From positions 4,092,001 through 4,156,000 of the forward strand of contig NZ_CP022823.1 of the NCBI RefSeq assembly GCF_002269255.1: a stretch of 64,000 bases of DNA, written 5' to 3'. Source of the stretch: Klebsiella quasivariicola (lineage in GTDB: Bacteria > Pseudomonadota > Gammaproteobacteria > Enterobacterales > Enterobacteriaceae). Positions within the stretch are counted from its first letter, which is position 1, and the number at the start of each line of letters is the position of its first letter. The notes under the pieces are model-generated. The model had not been told where the DNA came from. It searched no databases and saw only the letters and a program-made list of their open reading frames with translations. Position numbers and translations under genes: made by a program. Below are positions 1 through 9,232 of this stretch, in pieces.

Positions 1-3000
1 GGTATCCAGCAGGCCGAGGAAGGCCACCGCTTCGCCGCGCTGGCGCAAACGGGCGGCAATCCCCTGGGCTAAGGTGCCGCCCAGCGAATACCCGAACAGG
101 TAATAAGGGCCGTGAGGCTGCTGCGCCAGCAGCGTGCGCAGATGGTGCTCGCACACCTCATCGAGGCTGGCGGCGCTGGCCATCGGCCCCTGCGGACGCG
201 GCGACTGAATCCCGGTTATCGACCAGCGCGGGCTGAGATAGCGCGCCAGCACGCTGAACTGCCAGGCAAAGCCGGAGGCGGGATGGAAGCAGAACAGCGT
301 CGGGCCGTCGCTCTCGCGCAGCGGCAGAAGCGTATCCAGCCCCAGGCGCCGGGCCTGCTCATCGCTGAGATCGGCAGCCAGCAGCGCGCTCAGTTTGCCC
401 ACCGTCGAGGCCACCATCACCTGCCCCGGGGTCACCTGCCGCGCCAGCTGGCGGCTGAGCTGCGCCGCCAGGCGCATCGCCAGCAGCGAATGGCCGCCAA
501 GGGCGAAGAAATCGGCGTCGATATCGTTCACCTCGCAGCCCAGCAGCTGGCTAAAGGCCGCGGCGACAAGGGTTTCCATCCCGGGCTCCGGCGGCCGGCC
601 GCTGCGCTCCCCGCCGAGGGTCGGCAGCGGCAGCGCTTTGCGGTCCAGTTTGCCGTTGGCGCTCAGCGGCAGCTCAGCGAGCTGCATCAGCACCACCGGC
701 ACCATATGCGGCGGCAGCTGTTCCGCCAGCCGCGCTCTCAGCGCCGCGGTATCCAGCGGCAGGCCGGAGTCAGAGACCAGATAGCCCACTAGCTGCCGGG
801 CATCGCCGCCGGTCGCCGCCGCCTGATTGAAGACGCAGGCGTGGCTCAACGCCTGCGCCACGTCCGGCAGGGCCGACATCACCCGATCAATCTCGCCAAG
901 CTCGATGCGCTGCCCGCGGATCTTCAGCTGGTCGTCGCTGCGGCCAAGGTACTCCACCGCGCCGTTCGTCAGCCAGCGCGCCACATCGCCGGTGCGATAC
1001 ATCCGCTCGCCGGGGGCAAACGGATCGGCGATAAAGCGGCTGGCGGTGAGGTCCGGACGTCCGAGATAGCCCTGCGCCAGCTGGATGCCGGTAAGATAAA
1101 GATCCCCCGCCACCCCCGGCGGCACCGGGCGCATCGCGGCATCGAGAATGCGCAGCCCGGTGTTCCACACCGGCCAGCCAATCGGCACGCTGCTGCCAGT
1201 CACGGCTGCCAGCTCAGGCCCGCAGGCCGGATACCAGCTGACATCCACCGCCGCTTCCGTCGGGCCGTACAGGTTATGCAGCGGCGCGCCGGTTAAGCGC
1301 TCCCAGTCGCGGCACAATTCCGTCGGTAGCGCTTCGCCGCTGCAGAAGACCCGTCGCAGCGTGCGGCAGGCGGCGACGCTGTCGCCATCCAGCGAGGCGA
1401 CAAACGCCGCCAGCATCGAGGGCACAAAGTGGGTGGTGGTCACGCCGTAGCGGGCGAAAAACTGCTGCATCGCCTGCGGGTCGCGGTGCGCCTCCGGCTC
1501 GGCCATCACCAGCTGCGCGCCGGCGATAAACGGCCACCAGAACTCCCACACCGACACGTCGAAACTGCACGGCGTTTTCTGCGCCACCACGTCGTCGGCA
1601 GATAACGGATAGCGATCCTGCATCCACAGCAGGCGGTTGACGATGGCGGTCTGGCCGACCATCACCCCTTTCGGCCGCCCGGTGGAGCCGGAGGTAAAGA
1701 TGATGTAGGCGGTATGGTCCGGTTTTGACAGCGCCAGCGGCGCCTCATCACCGGCGGCCAGCGGCTGCTGGTAGCAGAGGCTTTCCAGCCCCGGGATATC
1801 GCTGAAGCGGGCCAGCTGATCCTCCGAGGCGATCAGCAGCGACGGCCGGGCGTCTTCCAGCATCATCCGCAGGCGGTCGTCCGGATAGCCAGTGTCCAGC
1901 GGCAGCCAGGCGGCCCCCGCTTCGACAATACCGTGCAGCGCCAGGGTCAGGAACACCGAGCGCGGCAGGGCCACCGCCACGCTGTCGCCCGGCTTCACGC
2001 CGCGCTGACGCAGCAGCTGCGCGAGCGCCACCACCTGCTGACGCATCTCGCGATAGCTGAACTGCCAGCGGGCGTCCGCCAGCGCCGGGGCATCCGGCGT
2101 CTTCCGCGCCTGGTCGGCCACCAGCGCGCTGAGGGTGGTAGCGGGCAGCGGCACAGCGGTATCGTTGACCGCCGCCAGCCGGGCCAGCTCGTCGGCGGAG
2201 AGCATCTCTGCTTCGCCGCAGCGCAGCGCCGGATCGGCGGCGAACTGCGCCAGCAGCGCGGTCAGTCGCGCCATGTGGCGACGCAGCTCGGCTTCGTCGT
2301 ACCGGGCTTTGTTGGCGAGGATCTCCAGCGACAGGCCGCCGGTCTCATCCGGGAACAGCGCCAGCTCAAGATCGTTGACCGGGCCGGTGGCAAGGGTGTG
2401 GGTCACCGCCTCAATACCATCGATATCCAGCTGGTAATCAAAGACTTTGACGTTCAGCACCGGGCCGAACAGCGGTTCATCCCCTGCCGCTTTGCCGCTG
2501 TCGCGAACGATCTGCTCGGCGTCATAGCGCTGATGGCGGCGCATCTTTTTCAACTGAGCGGCGAGGCGCATCGCCAGGTCTGCCAGCGTCTCCCGGGCGT
2601 CAATATGCACCGCCAGGGGCAGGACATTGAGCACCGGCCCCGTCGAGGTCAGCGCGGCTGACCCCATCCGGCGCATAAAGATAAAGCCCGCCGCGTAGTC
2701 CATCCGGTTGCACAGGCGGCCCAGCCACAGGGTGGTGAGCGCCAGCGCCAGGTCAGCGGGCTGACACTGCGGCGCATGGCCGGCCAGACGGCGGAAGGCG
2801 TCGGCATTCATCTCCAGCTTCATCCGCCAGATATCGCTCCCGGCGGCGCGCCCGCCCAGCGGCGCGGCAGAGAGCGAGGCAGGCGCCGGTAATGCCTGGC
2901 GCTGAGCCTGCCAGAAGGCTTTATCCCGCTGCCAGGCCTCGCTGCCGGCGTAGCGCTGGTACTCATCCACCACTTCGGCGAAGGGGGTGAAAGGCGACTC

Positions 3001-3501
3001 AGGAGTAGCTTCCCCCCGCTGCCAGGCGCGATAAATGGCGGCGATCTGCCGGGTTATCGCCGGGAAGCTGAAGCCATCCACCAGCAAGTGATGATAACGC
3101 TGATACCAGTACCAGCGGTCGTCGCCGACGCGCAGCAGTTGATGGCACACCAGCGGGTTGCCGCCGTCGACGCGCAGATCCTGCGCCAGATCCGCCTGCA
3201 TCCGCTCCGTAGCGGCGCGATGCGGATCCGGCGCCGTCCGCAGGTCAATGATCGACGGTTCGCCAAAGGTGCGGTCGGCCGCCAGCCACTGCCAGACTTC
3301 CCCCTCCTCTTCCTCAAAGCGCAGGCTGAGGGTGTCCGCCTGCTGCAGACCGGCGACAATCGCTTTTCCCAGCAGCGTCGGATCGAGGGCGCCGCGCAGT
3401 TCAACATAGTGGGCCACGCTCCAGGCGCCTGGCAGAGTGGAGAGGCGCTCGGCCATCCAGATCCCCGGCTGCGCGGCAACCAGCGGTAAACGAGTGGTCA
3501 T
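1..3501 (-). CDS. entF: Enterobactin synthase component F, nonribosomal peptide synthetase (C-terminus off the left edge)
   Basis: EntF activates L-serine, joins it to 2,3-dihydroxybenzoate and cyclotrimerises the product to enterobactin in the cytoplasm. 1167 residues lie in the window, reading from an ATG at 3501; the E. coli protein is about 1290, so roughly 125 residues of thioesterase are missing. Seen in order: condensation domain with HHLLVDG near residue 137; adenylation domain with FTSGSTGRPKG near 604; carrier domain with GGHSL, whose serine is residue 1005 (phosphopantetheine site, E. coli Ser1006); thioesterase with GYSLGG, serine 1139. It is the last gene of fes-ybdZ-entF, 10 nt after ybdZ. 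The identification is certain; only the left end is unseen. Confidence 0.97.
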   Translation of the reverse strand, partial: MTTRLPLVAAQPGIWMAERLSTLPGAWSVAHYVELRGALDPTLLGKAIVAGLQQADTLSLRFEEEEGEVWQWLAADRTFGEPSIIDLRTAPDPHRAATERMQADLAQDLRVDGGNPLVCHQLLRVGDDRWYWYQRYHHLLVDGFSFPAITRQIAAIYRAWQRGEATPESPFTPFAEVVDEYQRYAGSEAWQRDKAFWQAQRQALPAPASLSAAPLGGRAAGSDIWRMKLEMNADAFRRLAGHAPQCQPADLALALTTLWLGRLCNRMDYAAGFIFMRRMGSAALTSTGPVLNVLPLAVHIDARETLADLAMRLAAQLKKMRRHQRYDAEQIVRDSGKAAGDEPLFGPVLNVKVFDYQLDIDGIEAVTHTLATGPVNDLELALFPDETGGLSLEILANKARYDEAELRRHMARLTALLAQFAADPALRCGEAEMLSADELARLAAVNDTAVPLPATTLSALVADQARKTPDAPALADARWQFSYREMRQQVVALAQLLRQRGVKPGDSVAVALPRSVFLTLALHGIVEAGAAWLPLDTGYPDDRLRMMLEDARPSLLIASEDQLARFSDIPGLESLCYQQPLAAGDEAPLALSKPDHTAYIIFTSGSTGRPKGVMVGQTAIVNRLLWMQDRYPLSADDVVAQKTPCSFDVSVWEFWWPFIAGAQLVMAEPEAHRDPQAMQQFFARYGVTTTHFVPSMLAAFVASLDGDSVAACRTLRRVFCSGEALPTELCRDWERLTGAPLHNLYGPTEAAVDVSWYPACGPELAAVTGSSVPIGWPVWNTGLRILDAAMRPVPPGVAGDLYLTGIQLAQGYLGRPDLTASRFIADPFAPGERMYRTGDVARWLTNGAVEYLGRSDDQLKIRGQRIELGEIDRVMSALPDVAQALSHACVFNQAAATGGDARQLVGYLVSDSGLPLDTAALRARLAEQLPPHMVPVVLMQLAELPLSANGKLDRKALPLPTLGGERSGRPPEPGMETLVAAAFSQLLGCEVNDIDADFFALGGHSLLAMRLAAQLSRQLARQVTPGQVMVASTVGKLSALLAADLSDEQARRLGLDTLLPLRESDGPTLFCFHPASGFAWQFSVLARYLSPRWSITGIQSPRPQGPMASAASLDEVCEHHLRTLLAQQPHGPYYLFGYSLGGTLAQGIAARLRQRGEAVAFLGLLDT

Positions 3502-3511
3502 TGTCAGCTCC

Positions 3512-3715
3512 TTATGACGCGTGATGGGCGGGGGTCAGTGTCGACCAGTTGGCCGCCAGCCAGGCGTTGCAGGCCTCGGCCGACTGCGGGGGGCACACCA
3601 CCGTCCAGCCGGCAGGCAGGTCGCAGTGCGCCGGCCACAGGCTGTACTGCTGCTGATCATTGCGCAGAATGTAAAACTGCCCTTGCGGATTGTCGAAGGG
3701 GTTACTGAATTGCAT
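3512..3715 (-). CDS. ybdZ: MbtH-like protein, partner of EntF
   Basis: 67 residues beginning MQFSNPFDNPQGQF, with the NPFD motif and conserved tryptophans of the MbtH family. Such proteins bind NRPS adenylation domains and aid their folding and activity; YbdZ does this for EntF. The gene lies between fes and entF, 10 nt upstream of entF, the usual enterobacterial position. The family and context are clear. Confidence 0.95.
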   Translation of the reverse strand: MQFSNPFDNPQGQFYILRNDQQQYSLWPAHCDLPAGWTVVCPPQSAEACNAWLAANWSTLTPAHHAS

Positions 3716-3742
3716 ATCAAACTCCTGTCGTAAAGCGCGATG

Positions 3743-4951
3743 CTAAGGGTGCGACAGCAGCGGCTGCCAGAGCTGGATAAGCCCTGCTGTCAGCCCGCCG
3801 CGCCAGCAAAGCGCATCATGCCCGCCGTCAACCTGACGCCAGAAAATCGTCTGCTGTGGTGTAGTGAGTTGCGCCAGTAGCGCCTGGTTAGCGCGAAAAA
3901 TAATCGGTTCACGCTGGCCCGCTTCCAGCCAGACGCGCAGCCCGGCTGCGGACACCTCGCCATGGCGAAGCTGTTCGCCGATAAAGCCCGTCCCGCGGCC
4001 ATCGCGATGCGGCCACCAGTAGGAGCCTGACTGGCTGAGTACGCAGCCAAAGCGCTGCGGCCAGTTGAGGGCGGCGAACATCGCCGCCAGGCCGCCGAAG
4101 CTTTGCCCGGCCACCACCGTCCGATCCGGGCGGTCGCTGAACGGGGCATGGCTGCGGACCAGCGGCAGGAGCTCCTCCTGCACCGCCAGCCAGAAATCGC
4201 GGTGACAGGGCAGCTCAACCCCGCGGCGCTGGTTGTCGATCGCGTCAATCAGCAGGTAGACCGCCGGCGGCAGCTTCCCCTCGCGGGTCAGCGCGGCCAG
4301 CGGCGACCACACCGGCATGCTCTCGGCCCAGAACTGACCGTCGAGCAGGATCGCCAGGGGCCGCGTTTGCGGGTCGCCCGCCTCACCGGGGGTGTAGATC
4401 CAGACCCGGCGATGGTTGCCCAGACGCGCGCTACGCCACTCAAGACAACGGGCGGGAGGATGCGCCTCATTAAGCCGGTCCCAGCCGGGCTGCACGGGGG
4501 CCTGCGGCATCTCCAGGGCCGAGACCCCATGGCCGCGTCCGCCCTGCCAGCTGTGCGGGTTCAGCGGATCGGCTATCGCCCGCGGCAGCAGTTTGCGCCA
4601 GCCTTCGCGCAGCAGCGCGCGGTCGGGCGCGTCAGCGCTAAATACCTCAGGGGAAAAATCATCGTCACGGTCGGAGGGAATAAAACAGTAGCTACCGCGC
4701 CAGGTCGGCGACAGCGTAGTGCGCCAGCACCAGGCGTCGGTCCCGGGCAGACGTTGCAGCGATTGCGGCCGCGCATTCTGATGGTGGTCGGTCACGCCGG
4801 TGATATACAGCCATACCCGACGGTGCGGAGAGTGCGTTTCATCCCCCGCCGGATCCCGCCACCAGAACGTCACCTCGATGACGTCATCCACTGCGCGGCA
4901 CTGCGGTCCGTGCAGGGTTTGCCACCATTCCTCGCTTCCTGTCCTTAACAT
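3743..4951 (-). CDS. fes: Enterochelin (ferric enterobactin) esterase
   Basis: Cytoplasmic esterase that hydrolyses ferric enterobactin so that iron is released after import. From the ATG at 4951 (MLRTGSEEWWQ) it has 402 residues and lines up with the start of E. coli Fes; an in-frame GTG at 4975 would add eight residues not seen in E. coli. The alpha/beta-hydrolase nucleophile elbow GQSFGG puts the serine at residue 284, and GGHDALCW supplies the histidine at 378. It is first gene of the leftward fes-ybdZ-entF operon and shares a promoter region with fepA, so iron/Fur control is expected. Confidence 0.96.
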   Translation of the reverse strand: MLRTGSEEWWQTLHGPQCRAVDDVIEVTFWWRDPAGDETHSPHRRVWLYITGVTDHHQNARPQSLQRLPGTDAWCWRTTLSPTWRGSYCFIPSDRDDDFSPEVFSADAPDRALLREGWRKLLPRAIADPLNPHSWQGGRGHGVSALEMPQAPVQPGWDRLNEAHPPARCLEWRSARLGNHRRVWIYTPGEAGDPQTRPLAILLDGQFWAESMPVWSPLAALTREGKLPPAVYLLIDAIDNQRRGVELPCHRDFWLAVQEELLPLVRSHAPFSDRPDRTVVAGQSFGGLAAMFAALNWPQRFGCVLSQSGSYWWPHRDGRGTGFIGEQLRHGEVSAAGLRVWLEAGQREPIIFRANQALLAQLTTPQQTIFWRQVDGGHDALCWRGGLTAGLIQLWQPLLSHP

Positions 4952-5007
4952 TCTGTCATTAACCCTATGTATCACGTGACTTTTTTAATTAATTGCCACT
5001 ATTTATT

Positions 5008-5026
5008 GATAATATTATTGATAACT
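5008..5026. promoter_or_regulatory. Fur-box-like operator in the fes/fepA bidirectional promoter
   Basis: The 260-nt space between fes and fepA is AT-rich near fes. It holds a 19-mer, GATAATATTATTGATAACT, that resembles the Fur consensus of repeated GATAAT hexamers. In E. coli the same interval carries a Fur-controlled divergent promoter. The match is by eye and the exact boundaries are uncertain. No other gene is credible in this interval. Confidence 0.65.
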
Positions 5027-5153
5027 ATTTGCATTTGCAATAGCGTATTAGCGCGCCGTGGGAAGCGCGTCTTTCACCAGAACATGTCAAAGCGGGCTTA
5101 TTCAGCCAGCGACGGAGTGCCTTTGCCCGCTTCTGGCAACATTTATGCCGCCT

Positions 5154-5173
5154 CCCCTCCCGGTGGGAAGGGG
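5154..5173 (+). other. Hairpin in the fepA 5' leader
   Basis: CCCCTCCC (5154-5161) can pair with GGGAAGGGG (5165-5173) across a short loop, with one bulged A, about 40 nt before the fepA start. It could shape the leader RNA, but no function is known. Confidence 0.35.
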
Positions 5174-5211
5174 CGTTTGGGGAACGTGGCGACAAAAAAA
5201 CAGGAATAACA

Positions 5212-7440
5212 ATGAATAACAGGATCAAATCCCTGGCCTTGCTGGTCAATCTGGGAATTTACGGGGTTGCTTTTCCGTTAAGCGCAGCGGAAACCGCCAC
5301 CGACGATAAAAACAGCGCTGCTGAAGAGACCATGGTGGTCACCGCCGCCGAGCAGAACCTGCAGGCGCCGGGTGTCTCCACCATCACCGCCGATGAGATC
5401 CGCAAACGTCCGCCAGCGCGCGACGTCTCGGAGATCATTCGCACCATGCCGGGGGTCAACCTGACCGGCAACTCCACCAGCGGCCAGCGCGGCAATAACC
5501 GCCAGATTGATATCCGCGGCATGGGCCCGGAAAACACCCTGATCCTGATCGACGGCAAGCCGGTCACCAGCCGCAACTCCGTGCGCCTCGGCTGGCGCGG
5601 TGAGCGCGACACCCGCGGCGACACCAGCTGGGTGGCGCCGGAGATGATCGAACGCATCGAAGTGATCCGCGGCCCGGCCGCCGCCCGCTACGGCAACGGC
5701 GCCGCCGGCGGCGTGGTGAATATCATCACCAAAAAAACCGGCGATGAGTGGCACGGCTCATGGAACACCTATATGAACGCCCCGGAGCACAAGGATGAAG
5801 GCTCCACCAAACGCACTAACTTCAGCCTCAGCGGCCCGCTGGGCGGCGATTTCAGCTTCCGCCTGTTCGGTAACCTCGACAAAACGCAGGCCGACGCCTG
5901 GGATATCAACCAGGGCCATCAGTCCGAACGTACCGGGATCTATGCCGATACCCTGCCGGCCGGGCGCGAAGGGGTGAAAAACAAAAACATCGATGGTCTG
6001 GTGCGCTGGGAATTTGCTCCAATGCAGTCGCTGGAGTTTGAAGCCGGCTACAGCCGCCAGGGCAACCTCTACGCTGGCGACACCCAGAACACCAACACCA
6101 ACGACCTGGTAAAAGAGAACTACGGCAAAGAGACCAACCGGCTGTATCGCAACACCTACTCGGTCACCTGGAACGGCGCCTGGGACAACGGGGTGACCAC
6201 CAGCAACTGGGCGCAGTACGAGCGCACCCGCAACTCGCGCAAAGGCGAAGGTCTGGCCGGGGGCACCGAGGGGATCTTTAACAGTAATCAGTTCTCGGAT
6301 ATCGATCTGTCAGATGTGATGCTGCACAGTGAAGTCAGTATCCCGTTCGACTATCTGGTTAATCAGAACCTGACGCTGGGCAGCGAGTGGAATCAACAGC
6401 GGATGAAGGATAACGCGTCCAACACCCAGGCGCTGTCGGGAGGCGAAATTCCGGGCTACGACAGCACCGGCCGCAGCCCGTACTCGCAGGCGGAAATCTT
6501 CTCGCTGTTCGCCGAGAACAACATGGAGCTGACCGACACCACCATGCTGACTCCGGCGCTGCGTTTCGATCATCACAGCATTGTCGGCAATAACTGGAGC
6601 CCGTCCCTCAACCTGTCGCAGGGGCTGTGGGACGACTTCACGCTGAAGATGGGTATCGCCCGCGCCTATAAAGCACCGAGCCTGTATCAGACCAACCCGA
6701 ACTATATTCTCTACAGCAAAGGACAGGGCTGCTACGCCAGTAAATCCGGTTGCTATCTGCAGGGGAACGACGACTTAAAAGCCGAGACCAGCATCAACAA
6801 AGAGATTGGCCTCGAGTTTAAACGCGACGGCTGGCTGGCGGGCGTCACCTGGTTCCGCAACGACTATCGCAATAAGATTGAAGCGGGCTATGCCCCGGTC
6901 TATACCAACGGCAGCGGCACTGACCTCTACCAATGGGAAAACGTACCAAAAGCGGTGGTGGAAGGCCTGGAAGGGACGTTGAACGTGCCGGTGAGCGAGA
7001 CCGTGAACTGGACCAACAACATCACCTATATGCTGCAGAGTAAGAACAAAGAGACCGGCGATCGTCTGTCGATTATCCCGGAATACACGCTGAACTCTAC
7101 GCTGAGCTGGCAGGTACGCGATGACGTTTCGCTGCAGTCAACCTTTACCTGGTACGGTAAGCAGGAGCCGAAGAAGTACAACTACAAAGGTCAACCGGTT
7201 ACCGGCAGCGAGAAGAACGAGGTCAGCCCCTACAGCATCCTCGGCCTGAGCGCGACCTGGGACGTCACCAAATACGTCAGTCTGACCGGCGGCGTGGATA
7301 ACGTCTTCGACAAACGCCACTGGCGCGCGGGCAACGCCCAGACCACCGGGGGCGCCACCGGCTATATGTATGGCGCCGGCGCCGAGACCTATAACGAATC
7401 GGGCCGTACCTGGTATATGAGCGTCAACACCCACTTCTGA
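5212..7440 (+). CDS. fepA: Ferric enterobactin outer-membrane receptor (TonB-dependent)
   Basis: 742-residue outer-membrane 22-strand barrel that imports ferric enterobactin using TonB energy. Visible features: an N-terminal signal peptide (cleavage probably near residue 25, after PLSA), a TonB box ETMVVTA at residues 39-45, a plug domain with the IDIRGMGPENTLILIDG stretch and VEVIRGPAAARYGNGA-type motif (here IEVIRGPAAARYGNGA), a cysteine pair in an extracellular loop (GCYASKSGCY), and a C-terminal phenylalanine as in barrel proteins. Length and sequence fit FepA closely. It is divergent from fes and followed by entD on the same strand, as in E. coli. Confidence 0.97.
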   Translation: MNNRIKSLALLVNLGIYGVAFPLSAAETATDDKNSAAEETMVVTAAEQNLQAPGVSTITADEIRKRPPARDVSEIIRTMPGVNLTGNSTSGQRGNNRQIDIRGMGPENTLILIDGKPVTSRNSVRLGWRGERDTRGDTSWVAPEMIERIEVIRGPAAARYGNGAAGGVVNIITKKTGDEWHGSWNTYMNAPEHKDEGSTKRTNFSLSGPLGGDFSFRLFGNLDKTQADAWDINQGHQSERTGIYADTLPAGREGVKNKNIDGLVRWEFAPMQSLEFEAGYSRQGNLYAGDTQNTNTNDLVKENYGKETNRLYRNTYSVTWNGAWDNGVTTSNWAQYERTRNSRKGEGLAGGTEGIFNSNQFSDIDLSDVMLHSEVSIPFDYLVNQNLTLGSEWNQQRMKDNASNTQALSGGEIPGYDSTGRSPYSQAEIFSLFAENNMELTDTTMLTPALRFDHHSIVGNNWSPSLNLSQGLWDDFTLKMGIARAYKAPSLYQTNPNYILYSKGQGCYASKSGCYLQGNDDLKAETSINKEIGLEFKRDGWLAGVTWFRNDYRNKIEAGYAPVYTNGSGTDLYQWENVPKAVVEGLEGTLNVPVSETVNWTNNITYMLQSKNKETGDRLSIIPEYTLNSTLSWQVRDDVSLQSTFTWYGKQEPKKYNYKGQPVTGSEKNEVSPYSILGLSATWDVTKYVSLTGGVDNVFDKRHWRAGNAQTTGGATGYMYGAGAETYNESGRTWYMSVNTHF

Positions 7441-7455
7441 TAGCGGGTTCTCCCT

Positions 7456-7485
7456 CCCCCGCCCTTGCTGGACAAAGGGCGGGGG
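7456..7485. other. GC-rich hairpin between fepA and entD
   Basis: An 11-bp perfect stem (CCCCCGCCCTT at 7456-7466 with AAGGGCGGGGG at 7475-7485) and 8-nt loop follow the fepA stop by 15 nt. There is no T-run, so it is not a standard terminator; it may protect the fepA 3' end or reduce entD expression. Confidence 0.6.
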
Positions 7486-7506
7486 CAACCGCGGTAACCT
7501 TACCCT

Positions 7507-8166
7507 ATGCGCCACCATCACACCGCTTTGCCACTGGCCGGCTATACCATCCAGCAGATCGACTTCGACCCGGCGACTTTCCAGCCGGAAGATCTGTTCT
7601 GGCTGCCCTATCACGCCAGCCTGACCGGCTGGGGCCGCAAGCGGCAGGCGGAGCATCTGGCCGGACGCATCGCCGCGGCATACGCCCTGCGCGAGGTGGG
7701 GGAGAAACGGCTTCCCGCCATCGGCGATCGGCGCCAGCCGCTGTGGCCCACACCCTGGTTCGGCAGCATCAGCCACTGCGGCCAGCGCGCGCTGGCGGTG
7801 GTTGCCGATCGGCCGGTGGGGGTCGATATCGAGCGCCGGTTTACCCCCCAGCTGGCGGCGGAACTGGAGAGCAGCATTATCAGTCCGGCAGAAAAAACGG
7901 CGCTGCTGCGCAGCGGTCTGCCCTTCCCGCTGGCGCTGACGCTGGCGTTTTCCGCGAAAGAGAGTGGGTTTAAGGCCTGGTCTTCACACGCTTTAGCCCT
8001 GCCCGGCTTCCACAGCGCCCGGATTGTGGCGCTCACTGCGCAGCAGGTTCATTTACGTTTTACCGCCCGCTTCTCCGTACAGCTTGCTGATTTCACCTTG
8101 CAAATCAATCATCTGATAAAAGACGATTTCGTTATTACCTGTACCTGCCCGCCTCGCGAAGCGTGA
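7507..8166 (+). CDS. entD: 4'-phosphopantetheinyl transferase of enterobactin synthesis
   Basis: EntD transfers phosphopantetheine from CoA to the carrier domains of EntB and EntF, making the synthetase active. 219 residues. The Sfp-type signatures are clear: WFGSISHCG around 84-92, VGVDIE at 104-109 and FSAKESGFKA at 148-157 (Mg-binding acidic residues and the conserved lysine). It starts 66 nt after fepA with a hairpin between, so it may be partly cotranscribed with fepA. Confidence 0.95.
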   Translation: MRHHHTALPLAGYTIQQIDFDPATFQPEDLFWLPYHASLTGWGRKRQAEHLAGRIAAAYALREVGEKRLPAIGDRRQPLWPTPWFGSISHCGQRALAVVADRPVGVDIERRFTPQLAAELESSIISPAEKTALLRSGLPFPLALTLAFSAKESGFKAWSSHALALPGFHSARIVALTAQQVHLRFTARFSVQLADFTLQINHLIKDDFVITCTCPPREA

Positions 8167-8196
8167 TCCTTTTCGCTTTTTAAGAAATTACCTGTG

Positions 8197-8269
8197 CAAA
8201 CCGTAGACAGTTCTGGCTGGCCGCTTTATGGTTACATTGAATAATAAATCATTATTGAATATATATTCA
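8197..8269 (+). promoter_or_regulatory. Two-part upstream element of the sugar importer operon, probable SorC-type operator
   Basis: The 117-nt gap before the importer holds CAAACCGTAGACA (8197-8209), then TGAATAATAAATCA (8238-8251) and the perfect palindrome TGAATATATATTCA (8256-8269). The same parts, with the same 18-nt step between the last two, occur before the transketolase operon at 14660-14734. Because a SorC-family regulator gene lies between the two operons, this is probably its binding region; the roles of the parts are inferred. Confidence 0.7.
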
Positions 8270-8283
8270 ATGCGGAGATAATA

Positions 8284-9225
8284 ATGAAAACTACCCTGAT
8301 AAAGTCTGTTCTGTTTGCCTCCATGATGGCCGCATCTGGCTCACTTTTCGCCGCCGATAATGGCCTGATCGCGATCATTACCCCTTCACATGATAATCCA
8401 TTCTTTAAAGCGGAGGCTGACGGCGCAGCGGCGAAAGCGAAAGAGCTGGGTTACAGCACCCTGGTCGCCTCCCACGACGACGACGTCAACAAACAAAACC
8501 AACTGATTGAAACGGCTATTGCGCGCAAAGCCAAAGCCATCATCCTGGATAACGCTGGCGCGGATGCCACCGTCGGCCCGCTGGAAAAAGCAAAAGCGGC
8601 AGGTGTGCCGGCATTTTTAATCGATAGAGAGATCAATAAAACCGGCGTCGCCGTGGCGCAGATCGTCTCTAACAACTATCAGGGCGCCCAGCTTGGCGCG
8701 GAAAAATTCGCCAGCCTCCTCAACGGTAAAGGCAAGTATGTCGAACTGTTAGGTCGTCAGTCCGACACCAACGCCAGCGTCCGCTCGCAGGGTTATCACG
8801 ATGTGCTGGACGACTATCCGGAAATGAAAATGGTCGCCCAGCAGACGGCGAACTGGAGCCAGACGGAAGCCTTTACCCGTATGGAAGCCATTCTGCAGAC
8901 CAATCCGGATATCGTCGGCGTGATTTCCGGCAACGATACCATGGCGCTGGGGGCGGAAGCGGCGCTGAAAGCCGCGGGTAAAAACGACGTGATTGTCGTC
9001 GGCTTCGACGGTAGCGACTACACCCGCGACTCGATACTCAAGCAGGGCAACATTAAAGCCACGGTTCTCCAGCCTGGCTGGAAGCAGGCGCAAATGGCCG
9101 TGGAACAGGCGGACTTTTTCCTGAAAAACGGGAAAGCCCAGAAAGAAGAGAAGCAGTTGATGGACTGCATCCTCATCGATAGTGGCAATGCGAAAAAACT
9201 CAACATGTTCAACCTCAGCGAGTAA
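8284..9225 (+). CDS. Sugar ABC transporter, periplasmic binding protein (RbsB-like, peripla_BP_4 family)
   Basis: 313 residues with a signal peptide (cleavage probably after residue 23, SLFA|AD) and the fold signatures of ribose-type binding proteins: IITPSHDNPFFKAEADGA near the N-terminus, AKAIILDNAGAD, VPAFLIDREIN and a hinge region with GNDTMALGAEAALKAAG. It captures a sugar in the periplasm and hands it to the permease encoded downstream. First gene of the operon 8284-12460. The family is certain; the ligand cannot be told from sequence, but the linked catabolic genes suggest a pentose or branched sugar. Confidence 0.88.
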   Translation: MKTTLIKSVLFASMMAASGSLFAADNGLIAIITPSHDNPFFKAEADGAAAKAKELGYSTLVASHDDDVNKQNQLIETAIARKAKAIILDNAGADATVGPLEKAKAAGVPAFLIDREINKTGVAVAQIVSNNYQGAQLGAEKFASLLNGKGKYVELLGRQSDTNASVRSQGYHDVLDDYPEMKMVAQQTANWSQTEAFTRMEAILQTNPDIVGVISGNDTMALGAEAALKAAGKNDVIVVGFDGSDYTRDSILKQGNIKATVLQPGWKQAQMAVEQADFFLKNGKAQKEEKQLMDCILIDSGNAKKLNMFNLSE

Positions 9226-9232
9226 GGCGGAA

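Noticed and set aside
112..2661. Several plus-strand open frames opposite entF
   Set aside because: They are arginine/glutamine-rich shadows of the high-GC entF gene without ribosome sites or family motifs.
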